Made by a program: the position numbers and the translations under genes. This document shows, in pieces, positions 23,495-34,032 of a stretch of 64,000 bases of DNA. The notes beneath the pieces were generated by a model, which ran no database searches, was not told where the DNA came from, and worked only from the letters and a program-made list of their open reading frames with translations. Position 1 is the stretch's first letter, and every line of letters starts with the position of its first letter. Source of the stretch: Neobacillus sp. DY30 (lineage in GTDB: Bacteria > Bacillota > Bacilli > Bacillales > Cytobacillaceae); contig NZ_CP126093.1 of NCBI RefSeq assembly GCF_030123065.1, forward strand, positions 934,001-998,000. The letters are read 5' to 3'.

Positions 23495-24355
23495 ATGAGA
23501 ATTAATAAAATCTTAAATAATTGTGTAGTTGTAGTGAAAGACGCAGACGGAGAAAAGATTGTGATGGGAGAAGGGATAGGATTCCAGAAAAGAAAGAATG
23601 ATCTGGTGAATCAAGATAAAATTGATAAAGTTTTTATCATGAAGGATCCAAATGAGCATAAAAAATTCGAAGAAATATTACAATTCTTACCGGAAGAGCA
23701 TATACAAGTAGCAGAAGAGATTATCACTTATGCAGAAAAGGACTTAGGTGTCATGGTAAACGAGCATATCCATGCTGCCTTTTGTGATCACTTATCATTT
23801 GCAATTGAACGATTAACAAATGGTATTTCCATTAAAAATGTACTGCTTGATCAAATTAAAATTCTTTATGTAAAAGAGTATCAAATAGGACTTTGGGCAA
23901 AGGAGTTAATAAAAGAAAAATTAGGAGTAGAAATTCCTGAAGATGAAGTAGGAAATATTGCGATGCATATGCATACTGCCAGAATGAATGCAGGCGATAT
24001 GCAGGAAACAATTGATATTACAACGACTATTCAAGAAATTACGAGAATCATTGAAAGTTGTTTAAATATAAATATTGTCGAAGATACGATGTCATATGAA
24101 CGATTAATTACCCATTTACGTTTTTCACTTAAAAGTCTATTATCAAATGAGACGAACCATGACTATGATCCAAAAATGGCTTCGATGATCAAGGAAAATT
24201 TTAAAGAAGCATTTTCCTGTGCACAAGAAGTTGGTCAATTTGTGGAAGGGAAATATCATATAAAATACCCAGATGCAGAGTTAATGTATATTTCCATGCA
24301 TATTCAAAGATTTTATAATCGAGCTAATATGCAGGAAAACAAACATGAAGGCTGA
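23495..24355 (+). CDS. SacT/SacY/LicT-family transcriptional antiterminator
   Basis: 286 residues. The N-terminal RNA-binding CAT domain (MRINKILNNCVVVVKDADGEK to about residue 55) is followed by two PTS regulation domains, with the expected regulatory His residues in NEHIHAAFCDHL and AMHMHTARMN (PRD1), LITHLRFSL and YISMHIQRF (PRD2). ATG 23495 with AAAGGAGG is preferred over the ORF start at 23465. The protein should bind the two RATs at 14871 and 17555 when sucrose is being imported and PRD phosphorylation by its EII drops, opening the GH32 and levansucrase genes. Just downstream of the sucrose EIIBC gene, like sacT near sacP in B. subtilis. Confidence 0.94.
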   Translation: MRINKILNNCVVVVKDADGEKIVMGEGIGFQKRKNDLVNQDKIDKVFIMKDPNEHKKFEEILQFLPEEHIQVAEEIITYAEKDLGVMVNEHIHAAFCDHLSFAIERLTNGISIKNVLLDQIKILYVKEYQIGLWAKELIKEKLGVEIPEDEVGNIAMHMHTARMNAGDMQETIDITTTIQEITRIIESCLNINIVEDTMSYERLITHLRFSLKSLLSNETNHDYDPKMASMIKENFKEAFSCAQEVGQFVEGKYHIKYPDAELMYISMHIQRFYNRANMQENKHEG

Positions 24356-24376
24356 TGTTCATAAGATAATATTCAA

Positions 24377-24405
24377 GGCTTTCCGACTTATTCGGAAGGC
24401 TTTTT
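24377..24405 (+). terminator. Terminator after the antiterminator gene
   Basis: GGCTTTCCGA-cttat-TCGGAAGGCT, ten pairs including G-T, followed by five T. It closes the fructan/sucrose island. Confidence 0.85.
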
Positions 24406-24516
24406 ATGTTTTGAGTTAATTTTAGGACCTTACACTCGTTTTTTACAAAAGGTCGACAAAAAATATTAAATCCAGTCTAAAACTACAGAATACCTGGTGA
24501 CTTAATTCATTTTTAA

Positions 24517-24849
24517 TTAATAAGCTTGAAGGAAGTGGTAGCACTTATTAATTAAACTTAAGCGATTGCCAGTTTGGAGATAATGTTCTAATATTTGAAG
24601 ATTTGGCTTAACATATTTTTTGCCGACTTTATTGTCATTTTGTATACAGAAGATTCTGTTTCGAAAATCGATTGTTTCTTCACTCATAAGTTGAAGTTTC
24701 TTAACCATGGAGTGAATATTGTCCAGAGGACTTGAAGTCACTACGCTGCTTTGCAAGCGGAATAGATAGGAGGGGTAGCCGGATTTGTGCTGAGAATGAT
24801 ATCCATGAGTGTGATACGAATAGCCGCAAAATAAAATATTAGTTGTCAT
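24517..24849 (-). pseudogene. Chimeric remnant: N-terminus of an AraC regulator joined to unrelated sequence
   Basis: A 110-codon frame. The first 34 residues (MTTNILFCGYSYHTHGYHSQ and on to LFRLQ) are almost identical to the start of the intact regulator at 36799-37575. After that the protein diverges into a sequence with no similarity to the regulator (KKLQLMSEETIDFRNRIFC to the end), which I do not recognise. The cupin core and both helix-turn-helix motifs are absent, so it cannot be a working AraC protein. It lies divergent to the broken isomerase gene in the same arrangement as the intact pair. The stretch 24406-24516 shows nothing recognised. Confidence 0.75.
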
Positions 24850-24865
24850 ATGCTCCCTCTTTTTT

Positions 24866-24923
24866 AATAAAATAGCAAAATAGTAGATGTTTTGATTATA
24901 TCATCTATGTTTAAATGTTGTAA
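24866..24923. promoter_or_regulatory. Divergent operator region, copy A (next to decayed genes)
   Basis: A 58-base block that differs at two positions from 37586-37643, which lies between the intact AraC gene and its operon. It contains TAGATG-N12-CATCTA and AATAGCAAAATAG. Near-perfect conservation between decayed flanks suggests recent duplication or continued binding by the regulator. Confidence 0.7.
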
Positions 24924-24976
24924 CACCCTATAAGATGTAATTAAATAATCAAGGTTTCTAGAAATGGGGAAGAAGG

Positions 24977-25735
24977 ATGACATATATTCCAGTTGCTGTC
25001 CAAATGTTCACATTGCGGGAAGAAAGTGCCCAAGATTTTGCCGGAACATAAAAAAAAGTAGCTGAGCTTAGCTTTGATGGTATTGAATTTGCCGGGTATG
25101 GCGGATTGACTGCAAAAGAAGTTAGAGCTTTATTAGATGGGTTTGGACTCCAAGCAGCGGCCAGTCACGTGCCTCTGGAAGAAATGGAAAATAATCTGTA
25201 TCAAGTTATTGAGGATCAGAAAGTATTAGGAAGCTATTATGTGGTCTGCCCTTATTTACTGCCAGATCGCCGCAGCATTGAGGATTACAAAGCTCTTATT
25301 TCCTTTTTGGATCAAACTGGTGAAACCTGCCGTCAGGAAGGCATTTACTCTTTGCTATCATAACCATGACTTTGAACTAGAGCGGAGTTCAAATGGCAAA
25401 ACAATCCTCGAAGCCATTTTTGATAAAACGCACTCTATTAATGTAAAAACAGAACTGGATGTATATTGGCTGACAAAAGCGGGCGAAAATCCGGTTGAGT
25501 GGATGGATCGATACAAAAATCGAACACCCCTTATTCATTTAAAGGACATGACGACAGACGGTGAACAATTTTTTGCCGAGCTAGGAACAGGCGGGTTGAT
25601 ATTGAAGCCGTGCTACATAAAGGAAAGGAAAACGGAGTTGAGTGGTGGGTGGTCGAGCAGGATGTTTGCCGCCGTTCACCATTTGAAAGCATTAAAATCA
25701 ACATGAATTACTTAAAAACAGTGAATAATAATTAA
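24977..25735 (+). pseudogene. Broken sugar-phosphate isomerase/epimerase (paralogue of 37696-38454)
   Basis: Aligns end to end with the intact gene at 37696, starting at MTYIPVAVQMFTLREESAQD. It has at least three lesions: a stop at the codon of Leu in GTLRKV (TTA to TAA, near 25049), a frameshift near 25340 between LDQTGETCRQEG and LCYHNHDFELE, and another near 25595 after FAELGTGG. The last frame ends in FESIKINMNYLK and stops at 25735. Each piece is still very similar to the intact copy, so inactivation looks recent. The metal-ligand blocks (YHNHDFE, ELDVYWL) survive but cannot be joined in one product. Confidence 0.9.
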
Positions 25736-25744
25736 GTTACCCGA

Positions 25745-25787
25745 GTTCAATATTTTCCACCCTACGTGTCAATGTAAGCAGTTTCAT
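25745..25787 (+). promoter_or_regulatory. 43-base control element upstream of the ThuA-like gene
   Basis: GTTCAATATTTTCCACCC at 25745-25762, then five bases, then GTCAATGTAAGCAGTTTCAT. 39 of 43 bases equal the element at 5555-5513 (minus strand) upstream of the sugar ABC operon, in the same orientation toward its gene. It ends 58 bases before the ThuA-like start codon. Confidence 0.65.
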
Positions 25788-25845
25788 TAATGGTTCAATC
25801 CATTAAAATAATAGAAAAGTAATCTCAAAAGGGAGTTTGGTTATC

Positions 25846-26568
25846 ATGGTAAAAGTAACTGTATGGAATGAAAATCGTCACGAACAAAAAAATCCGGTTG
25901 TAAGAGATATATACCCTGACGGCATTCATGGTACAATAGCAGAATTTTTAAAAGAAAACGGTCATGAAGTAAAGACCGCTACTCTAGACGAACCAGAGCA
26001 TGGCTTAACGGATGAAGTTCTAGACAATACCGAGGTGTTAGTTTGGTGGGGGCATTTAGCACATGGTGAAGTAAAGGATGAAATTGTTCAAAAGGTTCAG
26101 CAGCGCGTTCTCGACGGTATGGGTCTGATTGTTCTTCATTCCGGGCATTTCTCAAAAATATTTAAGACATTGATGGGAACCAGTTGTGATTTAAAATGGC
26201 GGGAAGCAGACGAAAAAGAGAGACTTTGGGTAGTAAGTCCAAGTCATCCGATTGTAGAAGGTATCTCAGAGTATATTGAATTAGAAAAGGAAGAAATGTA
26301 TGGGGAACATTTTGATATTCCGCAGCCAGATGAACTGATCCTTACAAGCTGGTTTGAAGGTGGAGAGGTGTTCCGCAGCGGCTGTACATTCAAACGTGGA
26401 AACGGGAAAGTATTTTACTTCCGTCCTGGACATGAAACCTATCCTACTTACCACAACAAAGACATCCAACGAGTCATTAGTAATGCGGTAAAATGGGCAA
26501 AGCCGGTAAAGCGTGAACGTCCAGTCTATGGAAATGCAAAACCACTAGAAGGTATTGCACGGAAATAA
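25846..26568 (+). CDS. ThuA-like domain protein (trehalose-utilisation family)
   Basis: 240 residues with the ThuA fold, a class-I glutamine-amidotransferase-like flavodoxin fold: [12 protein letters not shown] at the first strand, [48 protein letters not shown], and [26 protein letters not shown] blocks at the end. The catalytic Cys of true amidotransferases is replaced by His/Ser context. ThuA works with ThuB, a Gfo/Idh/MocA oxidoreductase, in 3-keto-disaccharide metabolism in rhizobia. Here the related dehydrogenase operon is at 38457-40507, and a decayed isomerase of that operon stands just upstream. ATG 25846 follows AAAAGGGAG; the frame opens at a TTG three codons before. Confidence 0.88.
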   Translation: MVKVTVWNENRHEQKNPVVRDIYPDGIHGTIAEFLKENGHEVKTATLDEPEHGLTDEVLDNTEVLVWWGHLAHGEVKDEIVQKVQQRVLDGMGLIVLHSGHFSKIFKTLMGTSCDLKWREADEKERLWVVSPSHPIVEGISEYIELEKEEMYGEHFDIPQPDELILTSWFEGGEVFRSGCTFKRGNGKVFYFRPGHETYPTYHNKDIQRVISNAVKWAKPVKRERPVYGNAKPLEGIARK

Positions 26569-26691
26569 GAATGGAAAAATTAAAAGCAGGCTTGAAGTAG
26601 AATGATGAAGATAACTTCTCAGCTGCCTATTGGGGTGAGGAGTTTTTATATGTTATAGTATTTTTTATTATTTTGGCGGGAGGGTCATAGT

Positions 26692-28347
26692 GTGAAAATG
26701 AATGATCAATGGTGGAAGAAAAGTGTCGTGTATCAAATTTATCCGCGAAGTTTTATGGATTCTAATGGAGATGGAATTGGTGATCTCCAAGGGATTATCC
26801 AAAAACTCGATTACTTGAAGTTATTGGGTGTAGATGTTATTTGGCTCAGCCCTGTTTATGATTCACCAAATGATGATAATGGGTATGACATCCGAAACTA
26901 TCAAGCCATCATGAAAGAGTTCGGAACCATGGGTGAATTTGACCAGCTTCTCACGGAAATACATAAAAGAGGGCTGAAGGTCATTATGGATTTAGTGGTT
27001 AACCATACCTCGGATGAACACGAATGGTTTGTAGAATCCAAAAAATCGAAAGACAATCCATATAGAGATTATTATATTTGGCGGGAAGAACCAAATAACT
27101 GGGGCTCAGTATTCAGTGGGTCTGCCTGGGAGCATGACGAAACGACGAATGAGTATTATTTGCATTTATTTTCAAAAAAACAACCAGATCTAAATTGGGA
27201 AAATCCAAAGCTCCGTCAGGAAGTATATCAAATGATGAAATTCTGGCTGGATAAAGGAATTGACGGCTTCCGAATGGATGTTATTAATTTTATTTCTAAA
27301 CATCCAGATCTTCCGGATGGTGTGAAAGATGAGCAGCAGCAATATGGCGATGGCAGCCCTTACTTCATGAATGGACCAAGAATTCATGAGTTTTTGCATG
27401 AAATGAACCAAGAGGTTTTATCAAAGTCTCCGGTCATGACAGTTGGTGAAATGCCGGGTGCTTCACCTGAGGACGCCATCCAATATACAGATCCTAATCG
27501 GGAAGAAGTAAATATGATTTTTACTTTTGAACATATGGATTTAGACAGTGCACCAGGAGGTAAATGGAATTTAAAACCATTATATTTACCTGATTTGAAG
27601 GAAAACTTGGCGAAGTGGCAGACGGCACTGCATAATAAGGGCTGGAATAGCCTATATTGGAACAATCATGACCAGCCGCGGATTGTTTCACGGTTTGGTG
27701 ATGATCAAGACTACCGCGTAGAATCAGCAAAAATGCTTGCAACATGTCTTCACTTTATGCAAGGAACACCGTATATTTATCAAGGTGAAGAAATTGGAAT
27801 GACGAATGTGAAGTTTGATTGCCTTGAGGATTATCGTGATATCGAGACCATCAATATGTATCATGAGAGAAAATCTCTAGGAAATTCCCATGAGGATATC
27901 ATGAATTCTATTTACACAAAGGGAAGAGATAATGCGAGAACACCCATACAGTGGGATGATTCGGAAAATGGAGGATTTACATCCGGCAAACCATGGATTC
28001 AAGTGAATCCCCGCTATAAAGAAATTAATGTTAAAGCAGCACTGGAAGATCCAAATTCAATCTTTTATTTTTATCAAAAATTGATTGCTTTACGAAGAGA
28101 ACTGGATATCATTGTCGAAGGAAGTTTCCAATTGCTCTTAAAGGATCATCCAGAAATATTTGCTTACGAAAGAAAATGGCAGGATGACCATCTGATTGTA
28201 TTGTGTAATTTTAGTAGCTCCGAAATTGTCATTGATGAGGAAGATTTGCTGTCAAAAATGCAGGAATATCAAGTGGTTATTTCCAATTATGAACAGGGTA
28301 ATAAGGGGACTTTACGTCCTTACGAAGCTATTGTGTTAAGAAAGTAA
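26692..28347 (+). CDS. malL: GH13_31 oligo-1,6-glucosidase (isomaltase-like)
   Basis: 551 residues, cytoplasmic, beginning with a GTG after AGGG. The alpha-amylase family core is complete: WWKKSVVYQIYPRSF, DLVVNHTSDEH, nucleophile Asp196 in GFRMDVINF, acid/base Glu253 in VGEMPG, and Asp327 in NNHDQPR; QPDLNWENP is the usual subfamily block. Val197 next to the nucleophile is the marker of alpha-1,6-specific members (oligo-1,6-glucosidase, isomaltase), whereas the paralogue at 35079 has Ala. It should split isomaltose- and panose-type ends of limit dextrins. Convergent with the neopullulanase gene, sharing a terminator. Confidence 0.92.
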   Translation: MKMNDQWWKKSVVYQIYPRSFMDSNGDGIGDLQGIIQKLDYLKLLGVDVIWLSPVYDSPNDDNGYDIRNYQAIMKEFGTMGEFDQLLTEIHKRGLKVIMDLVVNHTSDEHEWFVESKKSKDNPYRDYYIWREEPNNWGSVFSGSAWEHDETTNEYYLHLFSKKQPDLNWENPKLRQEVYQMMKFWLDKGIDGFRMDVINFISKHPDLPDGVKDEQQQYGDGSPYFMNGPRIHEFLHEMNQEVLSKSPVMTVGEMPGASPEDAIQYTDPNREEVNMIFTFEHMDLDSAPGGKWNLKPLYLPDLKENLAKWQTALHNKGWNSLYWNNHDQPRIVSRFGDDQDYRVESAKMLATCLHFMQGTPYIYQGEEIGMTNVKFDCLEDYRDIETINMYHERKSLGNSHEDIMNSIYTKGRDNARTPIQWDDSENGGFTSGKPWIQVNPRYKEINVKAALEDPNSIFYFYQKLIALRRELDIIVEGSFQLLLKDHPEIFAYERKWQDDHLIVLCNFSSSEIVIDEEDLLSKMQEYQVVISNYEQGNKGTLRPYEAIVLRK

Positions 28348-28354
28348 ATCATGA

Positions 28355-28383
28355 AAAAGGGGCTCTCTTACGAGCCCCTTTTC
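28355..28383. terminator. Bidirectional terminator between malL and the neopullulanase gene
   Basis: AAAAGGGGCTC-tcttac-GAGCCCCTTTT: A-rich before and T-rich after the stem on either strand, placed between two convergent stop codons. Confidence 0.92.
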
Positions 28384-28385
28384 TC

Positions 28386-30173
<1,788 letters not shown>

Positions 30174-30279
30174 TCATTCAAGGGCTATTTTACCCTAAAA
30201 GCCTTGATAATACTAGGATATATTTAGATAATAATTTCCCAATAAATCTATAAAAAAATTTTTTTTGAAAAAAGTTGTT

Positions 30280-30350
30280 GTATTTTTAAAAAATGGGCAT
30301 ATAATTAGACTTAAGTTGTGCAACCGTTTTCGCAAATGTAAGCGCTATTT
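30280..30350 (+). promoter_or_regulatory. Promoter, MalR-like operator and cre-like site of the maltodextrin operon
   Basis: A perfect TATAAT at 30300-30305 has a weak -35 (TTGTAT, 16-base spacer). Just downstream, GCAACCGTTTTCGC (about 30320-30333) resembles LacI-family maltose operators of the CGCAAACGTTTGCG type. TGTAAGCGCTATTT at 30337-30350 matches the CcpA cre consensus at all but the last two fixed positions. Both lie in the initially transcribed region, suited to repression by the local LacI regulator (34033) and by CcpA. Confidence 0.6.
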
Positions 30351-30421
30351 GAAAGGGTTTGCTTTTTGAAAAGTGTTTGTACAATGCAAAACATCCTAAA
30401 CAATGCACAGGAGGAGAAAAA

Positions 30422-31690
30422 ATGAAAAAAGCAATATCCATTTTCATGCTTGTTGTTTTAATATTTGGTGTACTTTCAGCGTGTGGACCAAAAAGAGAAG
30501 AAACATCAGGTACAAAAGACACTAACAAAACAGAAGATGCAGCAAAACCAGAAAAATTAGTGGTTTGGGAAGATAAAGATAAATCAGGCTGGCTTGAAAA
30601 AGTAGCAGCTGACTTTGAAAAAGAATATGGAATTAAGATTGAGTATAAAGAAGTTGAAATGGCTACAAAGATGCGTGATCAGCTTCGTCTTGACGGTCCT
30701 GCTGGAACAGGTCCTGACATCGTTACATTACCACATGATCAAATTGGTCAAGTTGTAACGGAAGGCCTTCTTGCTGAACTGAAATTAGATAAAGAAGTTA
30801 CAGACAAATTCTCGAAATCATCTATTGATGCACAAACATATGACGGTAAAATTTACGGACTTCCAAAGTCCTCTGAGACACCTGTATTTGTTTACAATAA
30901 AGATTTACTAAAAGAAGCTCCAAAAACAATGGATGAGCTTTATTCTTTCTCAAAGAATTTCACAAAAGATGGCAAGTTTGGTTTCTTAGCACTTTGGGAT
31001 AACTTCTATTTCGCTCACGGTATTATTGGCGGTATGGGTGGTTATGTGTTCAATAATGACAATGGAACACTAGATCCTGAAGATATCGGCTTGAATAATA
31101 AAGGTGCAGTTGAAGGTACAGAGTATATTCAAAAATGGTACTCTGAAGGATTATTCCCTAACGGTATTATTGGTGAAAATGGCGGATCAGCAATGGACGG
31201 TCTATTCACAGAAGGTAAAGTTGCGGCAGTTATGAACGGACCATGGTCATTCCAGCCGTACAAAGATGCAGGAATTAACATTGGAATGGCAGCATTGCCA
31301 ACTCTTCCAAATGGTGAACATGTTAAAACTTTCATGGGTGTAAAAGGATGGCATGTATCTGCTTACTCTAAGAACCAAGAATGGGCTACTAAATTCTTAG
31401 AATTTATTACAAATGATGAAAATGCAAAATACCGCTTCGAACAAACAGCTGAAGTTCCAACAAATACAGCTTTAGTTGATGATCCTGCAATCAAGGATAA
31501 CGAAGGTGCAAGAGCAGTTGCTGAGCAATCTCAATATGCTGTTCCAATGCCAAACATCCCTGAAATGGGACAAGTTTGGGATCCAATGGCTAAGTCATTA
31601 CAAACAGTGGTAACAGGTAAAACTGAACCTAAAGCTGCACTTGATTCTGCAGTGGAACAAATTAAAGCAAATATCGCTTCAACAAAATAA
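30422..31690 (+). CDS. mdxE: Maltose/maltodextrin-binding lipoprotein
   Basis: 422 residues with lipobox VLSAC (lipid Cys21), start fixed by AGGAGG at 30411. The mature protein shows the maltose-binding pattern: KLVVWEDKDKSGWLEKVAADFE, DLLKEAPKTMDELYSFS, GYVFNNDNGTLDPEDIGLNN, FTEGKVAAVMNGPW. It captures maltodextrins at the membrane and hands them to the two permeases encoded next. A strong hairpin after the stop codon separates it from them, fitting the much higher need for binding protein. The ATPase is not encoded here; in Bacillus, MsmX serves. Confidence 0.94.
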   Translation: MKKAISIFMLVVLIFGVLSACGPKREETSGTKDTNKTEDAAKPEKLVVWEDKDKSGWLEKVAADFEKEYGIKIEYKEVEMATKMRDQLRLDGPAGTGPDIVTLPHDQIGQVVTEGLLAELKLDKEVTDKFSKSSIDAQTYDGKIYGLPKSSETPVFVYNKDLLKEAPKTMDELYSFSKNFTKDGKFGFLALWDNFYFAHGIIGGMGGYVFNNDNGTLDPEDIGLNNKGAVEGTEYIQKWYSEGLFPNGIIGENGGSAMDGLFTEGKVAAVMNGPWSFQPYKDAGINIGMAALPTLPNGEHVKTFMGVKGWHVSAYSKNQEWATKFLEFITNDENAKYRFEQTAEVPTNTALVDDPAIKDNEGARAVAEQSQYAVPMPNIPEMGQVWDPMAKSLQTVVTGKTEPKAALDSAVEQIKANIASTK

Positions 31691-31697
31691 TTTCAAA

Positions 31698-31732
31698 GTC
31701 AGCAGTACCTCTAAATTGGGGGTACTGCTGAC
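31698..31732 (+). other. Intercistronic hairpin between mdxE and mdxF
   Basis: GTCAGCAGTACC pairs with GGTACTGCTGAC over 12 perfect pairs, loop of 11, no T run. It probably stabilises the mdxE message or causes partial termination, as known for malE/malF-type operons. Confidence 0.75.
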
Positions 31733-31831
31733 AAATAATGAACAGTTTTGCTGCGTTATGAAGAAAAAAATATTTTTTTCTTGATAAAGCATTAAAGCTT
31801 ATAAATTTGACTTTAGAAAGGGGAGTTTAGG

Positions 31832-33118
31832 ATGTCTAAAGATTTATCCTATACAACCAGTCACCGTAAAAAAGCCATGATTCTTTCCATTATACCTGGG
31901 CTGGGTCAGCTATATAACAAACAGTTCTTAAAGGGAGCATCCTTTCTCATTATGAGTGCTGCTTTCATCTATGTTTTCTATGATTTATTAAACCTAGGTT
32001 TATGGGGTTTGGTTACGTTGGGGGAAATCCCATTTGAGGATCATTCTATCTTTTTATTAGTGTACGGTATCTTGGCACTTATCGTTTTAGTATTTGGAAT
32101 TGGCTTTTATTTATTTAACCTGCGTGACGCCTATAAGGTTGGCCAGAAACGCGATAATCAAGAACCAGTAAGTACAGTGAGAGAGCAATACAGGAATTTG
32201 ATTGACAATGGTTTTCCATATTTAATTATGTCTCCTGGCTTTTTATTATTAGTATTTGTAGTTATTTTTCCGATACTTTTCGTATTATTACTAGCATTTA
32301 CGAACTACGATTTATATCATTCTCCTCCTGCGAAACTTGTGGATTGGGTATTATTTAAAAACTTTATTGACATTTTTAAGGTGGATATGTGGCGTGACAC
32401 CTTCTTCTCGGTATTATCTTGGACTTTGGTTTGGACATTTGTTGCAACCACATTCCAGGTGGCTCTGGGTATTTTCTTAGCGATTATTGTCAATCAAAAG
32501 GATGTAAAAGGAAAAGCAATCATTCGTACCGTATTTATTCTTCCTTGGGCAGTACCAGCATTTGTATCCATACTTGTTTTTGCAGGTATGTTTAATGAAT
32601 CCTTTGGTGCGATTAACAGAGATATTCTAGGATTCTTCGGTATGGAAGGTCTTCCTTGGATGACAGAACCAATTTTCACAAGAATCGCCTTAATCTTTAT
32701 GCAAACATGGCTTGGCTTCCCGTTCATTTTTGCGATGACAACAGGTGTCCTGCAGTCAATTTCACAGGACTTATACGAAGCCGCTACGGTTGATGGTGCA
32801 TCCAACTTCCAAAAGTTTAAAAATATTACTTTGCCGCTTGTGCTTTATGCTATTGCACCGGTTTTAATAACTCAATATACATTCAATTTTAATAATTTTA
32901 ACATCATCTATTTATTTAATGGTGGCGGACCGGCTATCTCTGGTCAAAATGCTGGAGGAACAGATATCTTAATTTCTTGGATATACCGCCTGACAATGAC
33001 TTCAGCTCAATACTCCAAGGCGGCAACGTTAACGATGTTGTTATCCATCATTGTTATTACAGTTGCGATCTGGCAGTTTAAAAGAACAAAATCATTCCAA
33101 GAAGAGGATATGATGTAA
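31832..33118 (+). CDS. mdxF: Maltodextrin ABC permease, MalF type
   Basis: 428 residues, longer than most sugar permeases, with an extra N-terminal region typical of MdxF/MalF: a YidC-like or DUF-type opening (KKAMILSIIPGLGQLYNKQFLKG) with two or three extra helices before the transport core. The EAA loop is LYEAATVDGASNFQKFKNITLPLVLYAIAP. GGTACTTPAISGQ-like Gly-rich loop (NGGGPAISGQNAGGTDI) is also typical. Second gene of the operon, followed after one base by mdxG. Confidence 0.93.
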   Translation: MSKDLSYTTSHRKKAMILSIIPGLGQLYNKQFLKGASFLIMSAAFIYVFYDLLNLGLWGLVTLGEIPFEDHSIFLLVYGILALIVLVFGIGFYLFNLRDAYKVGQKRDNQEPVSTVREQYRNLIDNGFPYLIMSPGFLLLVFVVIFPILFVLLLAFTNYDLYHSPPAKLVDWVLFKNFIDIFKVDMWRDTFFSVLSWTLVWTFVATTFQVALGIFLAIIVNQKDVKGKAIIRTVFILPWAVPAFVSILVFAGMFNESFGAINRDILGFFGMEGLPWMTEPIFTRIALIFMQTWLGFPFIFAMTTGVLQSISQDLYEAATVDGASNFQKFKNITLPLVLYAIAPVLITQYTFNFNNFNIIYLFNGGGPAISGQNAGGTDILISWIYRLTMTSAQYSKAATLTMLLSIIVITVAIWQFKRTKSFQEEDMM

Positions 33119-33119
33119 T

Positions 33120-33956
33120 ATGAAAAAACAAAATTTTGGTAGACTCACCCTTACGTACTTAGTTATCCTGATCATGTTTGTAATCATTTTATATCCACTT
33201 GCATGGATCATTGGATCATCATTTAACCCCGGGCAAAGCTTATCAGGGTCAAGTATTATTCCTGAGAATGCAACACTAGCCCACTACAAAGAGCTATTTG
33301 ATACGAGTAAAAGTAACTATGTTTTTTGGTATATCAATTCGCTAAAAGTTAGTATCTTAACGATGATTTTTACTGTTATTTTAGTCAGCTTTACAGCTTA
33401 TTCGTTCTCACGGTATCGCTTTGTCGGCCGTAAAAATGGTTTGATGACCTTTTTAATCCTGCAAATGATTCCTAACTTTGCAGCATTAATTGCTATTTAT
33501 ATCTTAGCCACTCTTACCGGATTAATTGATACTCATTTAGGCTTAATCATGGTATATGTCGGCGGACAAATTCCGATGAACACTTGGTTAATGAAGGGTT
33601 ACTTAGATACGATTCCAAAAGAACTTGATGAATCTGCAAAAATTGATGGTGCGGGACATTTACGGATTTTTATCCAAATTGTTATGCCGCTTGCAACACC
33701 AATTATTGCGGTGGTTGCGTTATTCTCGTTTATCGCACCGTTTGCTGACTTCATCGTGGCAAGTATCTTACTAAGAACAGAAAAAAATTACACGCTGGCA
33801 GTTGGCCTTTACGATTTGGTGGCAAAACAATTTGGTGCCGAATTTACAACATTTGCTGCAGGTGCAGTATTGATTGCAGTTCCAATTGCAATTTTATTCT
33901 TGTCATTCCAACGCTTCTTCGTGTCTGGACTAACAGCAGGCGGAACCAAGGGATAA
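33120..33956 (+). CDS. mdxG: Maltodextrin ABC permease, MalG type
   Basis: 278 residues, six membrane helices, EAA loop ELDESAKIDGAGHLRIFIQIVMPLATP, and the MalG-type end RFFVSGLTAGGTKG, which in E. coli MalG reaches into the binding protein. The ATG starts two bases after the stop of mdxF, so the two proteins are made together and form the channel. Confidence 0.94.
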   Translation: MKKQNFGRLTLTYLVILIMFVIILYPLAWIIGSSFNPGQSLSGSSIIPENATLAHYKELFDTSKSNYVFWYINSLKVSILTMIFTVILVSFTAYSFSRYRFVGRKNGLMTFLILQMIPNFAALIAIYILATLTGLIDTHLGLIMVYVGGQIPMNTWLMKGYLDTIPKELDESAKIDGAGHLRIFIQIVMPLATPIIAVVALFSFIAPFADFIVASILLRTEKNYTLAVGLYDLVAKQFGAEFTTFAAGAVLIAVPIAILFLSFQRFFVSGLTAGGTKG

Positions 33957-34032
33957 AAATGATTTTGCAAGAAGGAAAATCCTTATTTCTGGATTATAAT
34001 AAAAACAAAAACCCTTTGAGGGGATGTAGAGT

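Noticed and set aside
24517..24700. Insertion-sequence fragment fused to the AraC stump
   Set aside because: The unrelated part of the frame has no transposase motif (no DDE block or HTH), and no inverted repeats or target duplication could be seen.
33957..34032. Separate promoter for the LacI-type regulator
   Set aside because: A TATAAT is visible near 33998 but no -35 lies at a usable distance; read-through from mdxG is more likely.
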